Positions 6,021 through 6,188 of a stretch of 6,188 nt of DNA are shown here, one piece after another. Numbering within the stretch: position 1 is the stretch's first letter; each line of letters opens with the position of its first letter. Source of the DNA: Nitrososphaerales archaeon (GTDB lineage Archaea; Thermoproteota; Nitrososphaeria; Nitrososphaerales; CADDZS01); NCBI GenBank assembly GCA_030043455.1, contig JASHXQ010000254.1:1-6188 (forward strand), given 5' to 3'. The notes beneath the pieces are model-generated. The model saw nothing but the letters and a program-made list of their open reading frames with translations. It had not been told where the DNA came from and did no database searches. The position numbers were made by a program, and so were the translations under genes.

Positions 6021-6188
6021 ATCACCCTCAGGCCAAGGCACACTCAGCCAGAGATAGCTGGAACCGGGAACTTGCCCATTTTCTTTGTAGAAATCACTAA
6101 TCTGGAAGAGACAAAGGAGAATATTCGAGTTGAAATTAAAGTCAACGGAACAGATGCCCCATTAAGTTTGGGGCCTACAGCGGTGATT
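6021..6188 (+). CDS. Possible partial protein-coding frame running off the right edge
   Basis: From 6021 to the end one + frame is open without a stop, following TAA at 6018-6020. From about 6063 it reads like an extracellular beta-sandwich segment: TGNLPIFFVEITNLEETKE, then NIRVEIKVNGTDAPLSLG. The alternating hydrophobic pattern and VNGTDA, which includes a glycosylation-type sequon, look coding. No ATG is available; TTG at 6072-6074 is the only usual alternative start. The same frame is also open from 5904 to the TAA at 6018 and begins with a hydrophobic GILLALCLILS, so this may be a secreted-protein gene interrupted by a stop, or a fragment. The opposite strand is also open over roughly the same bases, which weakens the call. 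Function unknown. Confidence 0.33.
   Translation, partial: MTLRPRHTQPEIAGTGNLPIFFVEITNLEETKENIRVEIKVNGTDAPLSLGPTAVI

Larger units (their letters stand above)
5768..6188. other. AT-rich gene-poor region upstream of the regulator
   Basis: Apart from the two palindromes and the uncertain open frame at the right edge, I see no RNA gene, insertion sequence or CRISPR-like repeat here. Base composition is clearly more AT-rich from about 5800 to 5960 than in the flanking genes. A TATTTATT at 5894-5901 could be a TATA element for a rightward transcript, but no convincing start codon follows at the expected distance. Confidence 0.5.

Noticed and set aside
6005..6100. Short + frame from ATG 6005 (about 31 codons)
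   Set aside because: Low-information composition, quick stop, and it competes with a better coding-like frame from 6021.

Overview
The window looks like a piece of an archaeal chromosome, most likely from Thermoplasmata or a related acidophile-type lineage. Three things point that way. The cytochrome P450 appears to be transcribed leaderlessly, with a TATA-like box about 29 nt before its ATG. The encoded winged-helix regulator resembles the ArsR-like type common in Thermoplasmata. The secreted acylase carries about 19 N-glycosylation sequons, as expected for an archaeal surface protein. This placement comes from recognition, not from a search.

Layout from left to right: (1) an aminoglycoside N3-acetyltransferase-family (AAC(3), YokD-like) gene on the + strand, ending at 803, with its first codons at or just beyond the left edge; (2) a large penicillin-acylase-family (S45 Ntn-hydrolase) precursor at 880-3453, with all the expected catalytic residues and an N-terminal membrane signal; (3) a small four-helix-type membrane protein at 3453-3806 that overlaps the acylase stop codon, so the two form a tight bicistron; (4) the decayed remains of a DsbA/FrnE-type thioredoxin-fold gene on the - strand (about 3803-4122), broken by a stop and two frameshifts and lacking its N-terminal half; (5) an intact CYP119-like cytochrome P450 at 4201-5388; (6) a convergent winged-helix regulator on the - strand (5345-5767) that overlaps the P450 3' end by 44 nt; (7) a gene-poor AT-rich stretch (5768-6188) with two copies of the palindrome TACTAT-N4-ATAGTA upstream of the regulator, and at the right edge an open frame that may be the start or a fragment of another protein.

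The three recognisable enzymes (an AAC(3)-like acyltransferase, an amide or lactone hydrolase, and a P450) are all types that act on small amide- or amine-bearing natural products. This looks like an accessory chemistry neighbourhood, but nothing in the sequence proves a shared pathway. The observations most worth following are the paired palindromes beside the regulator gene, the coupled membrane protein of unknown role, and the pseudogene whose stop codon shares a CTAG with the convergent live gene.
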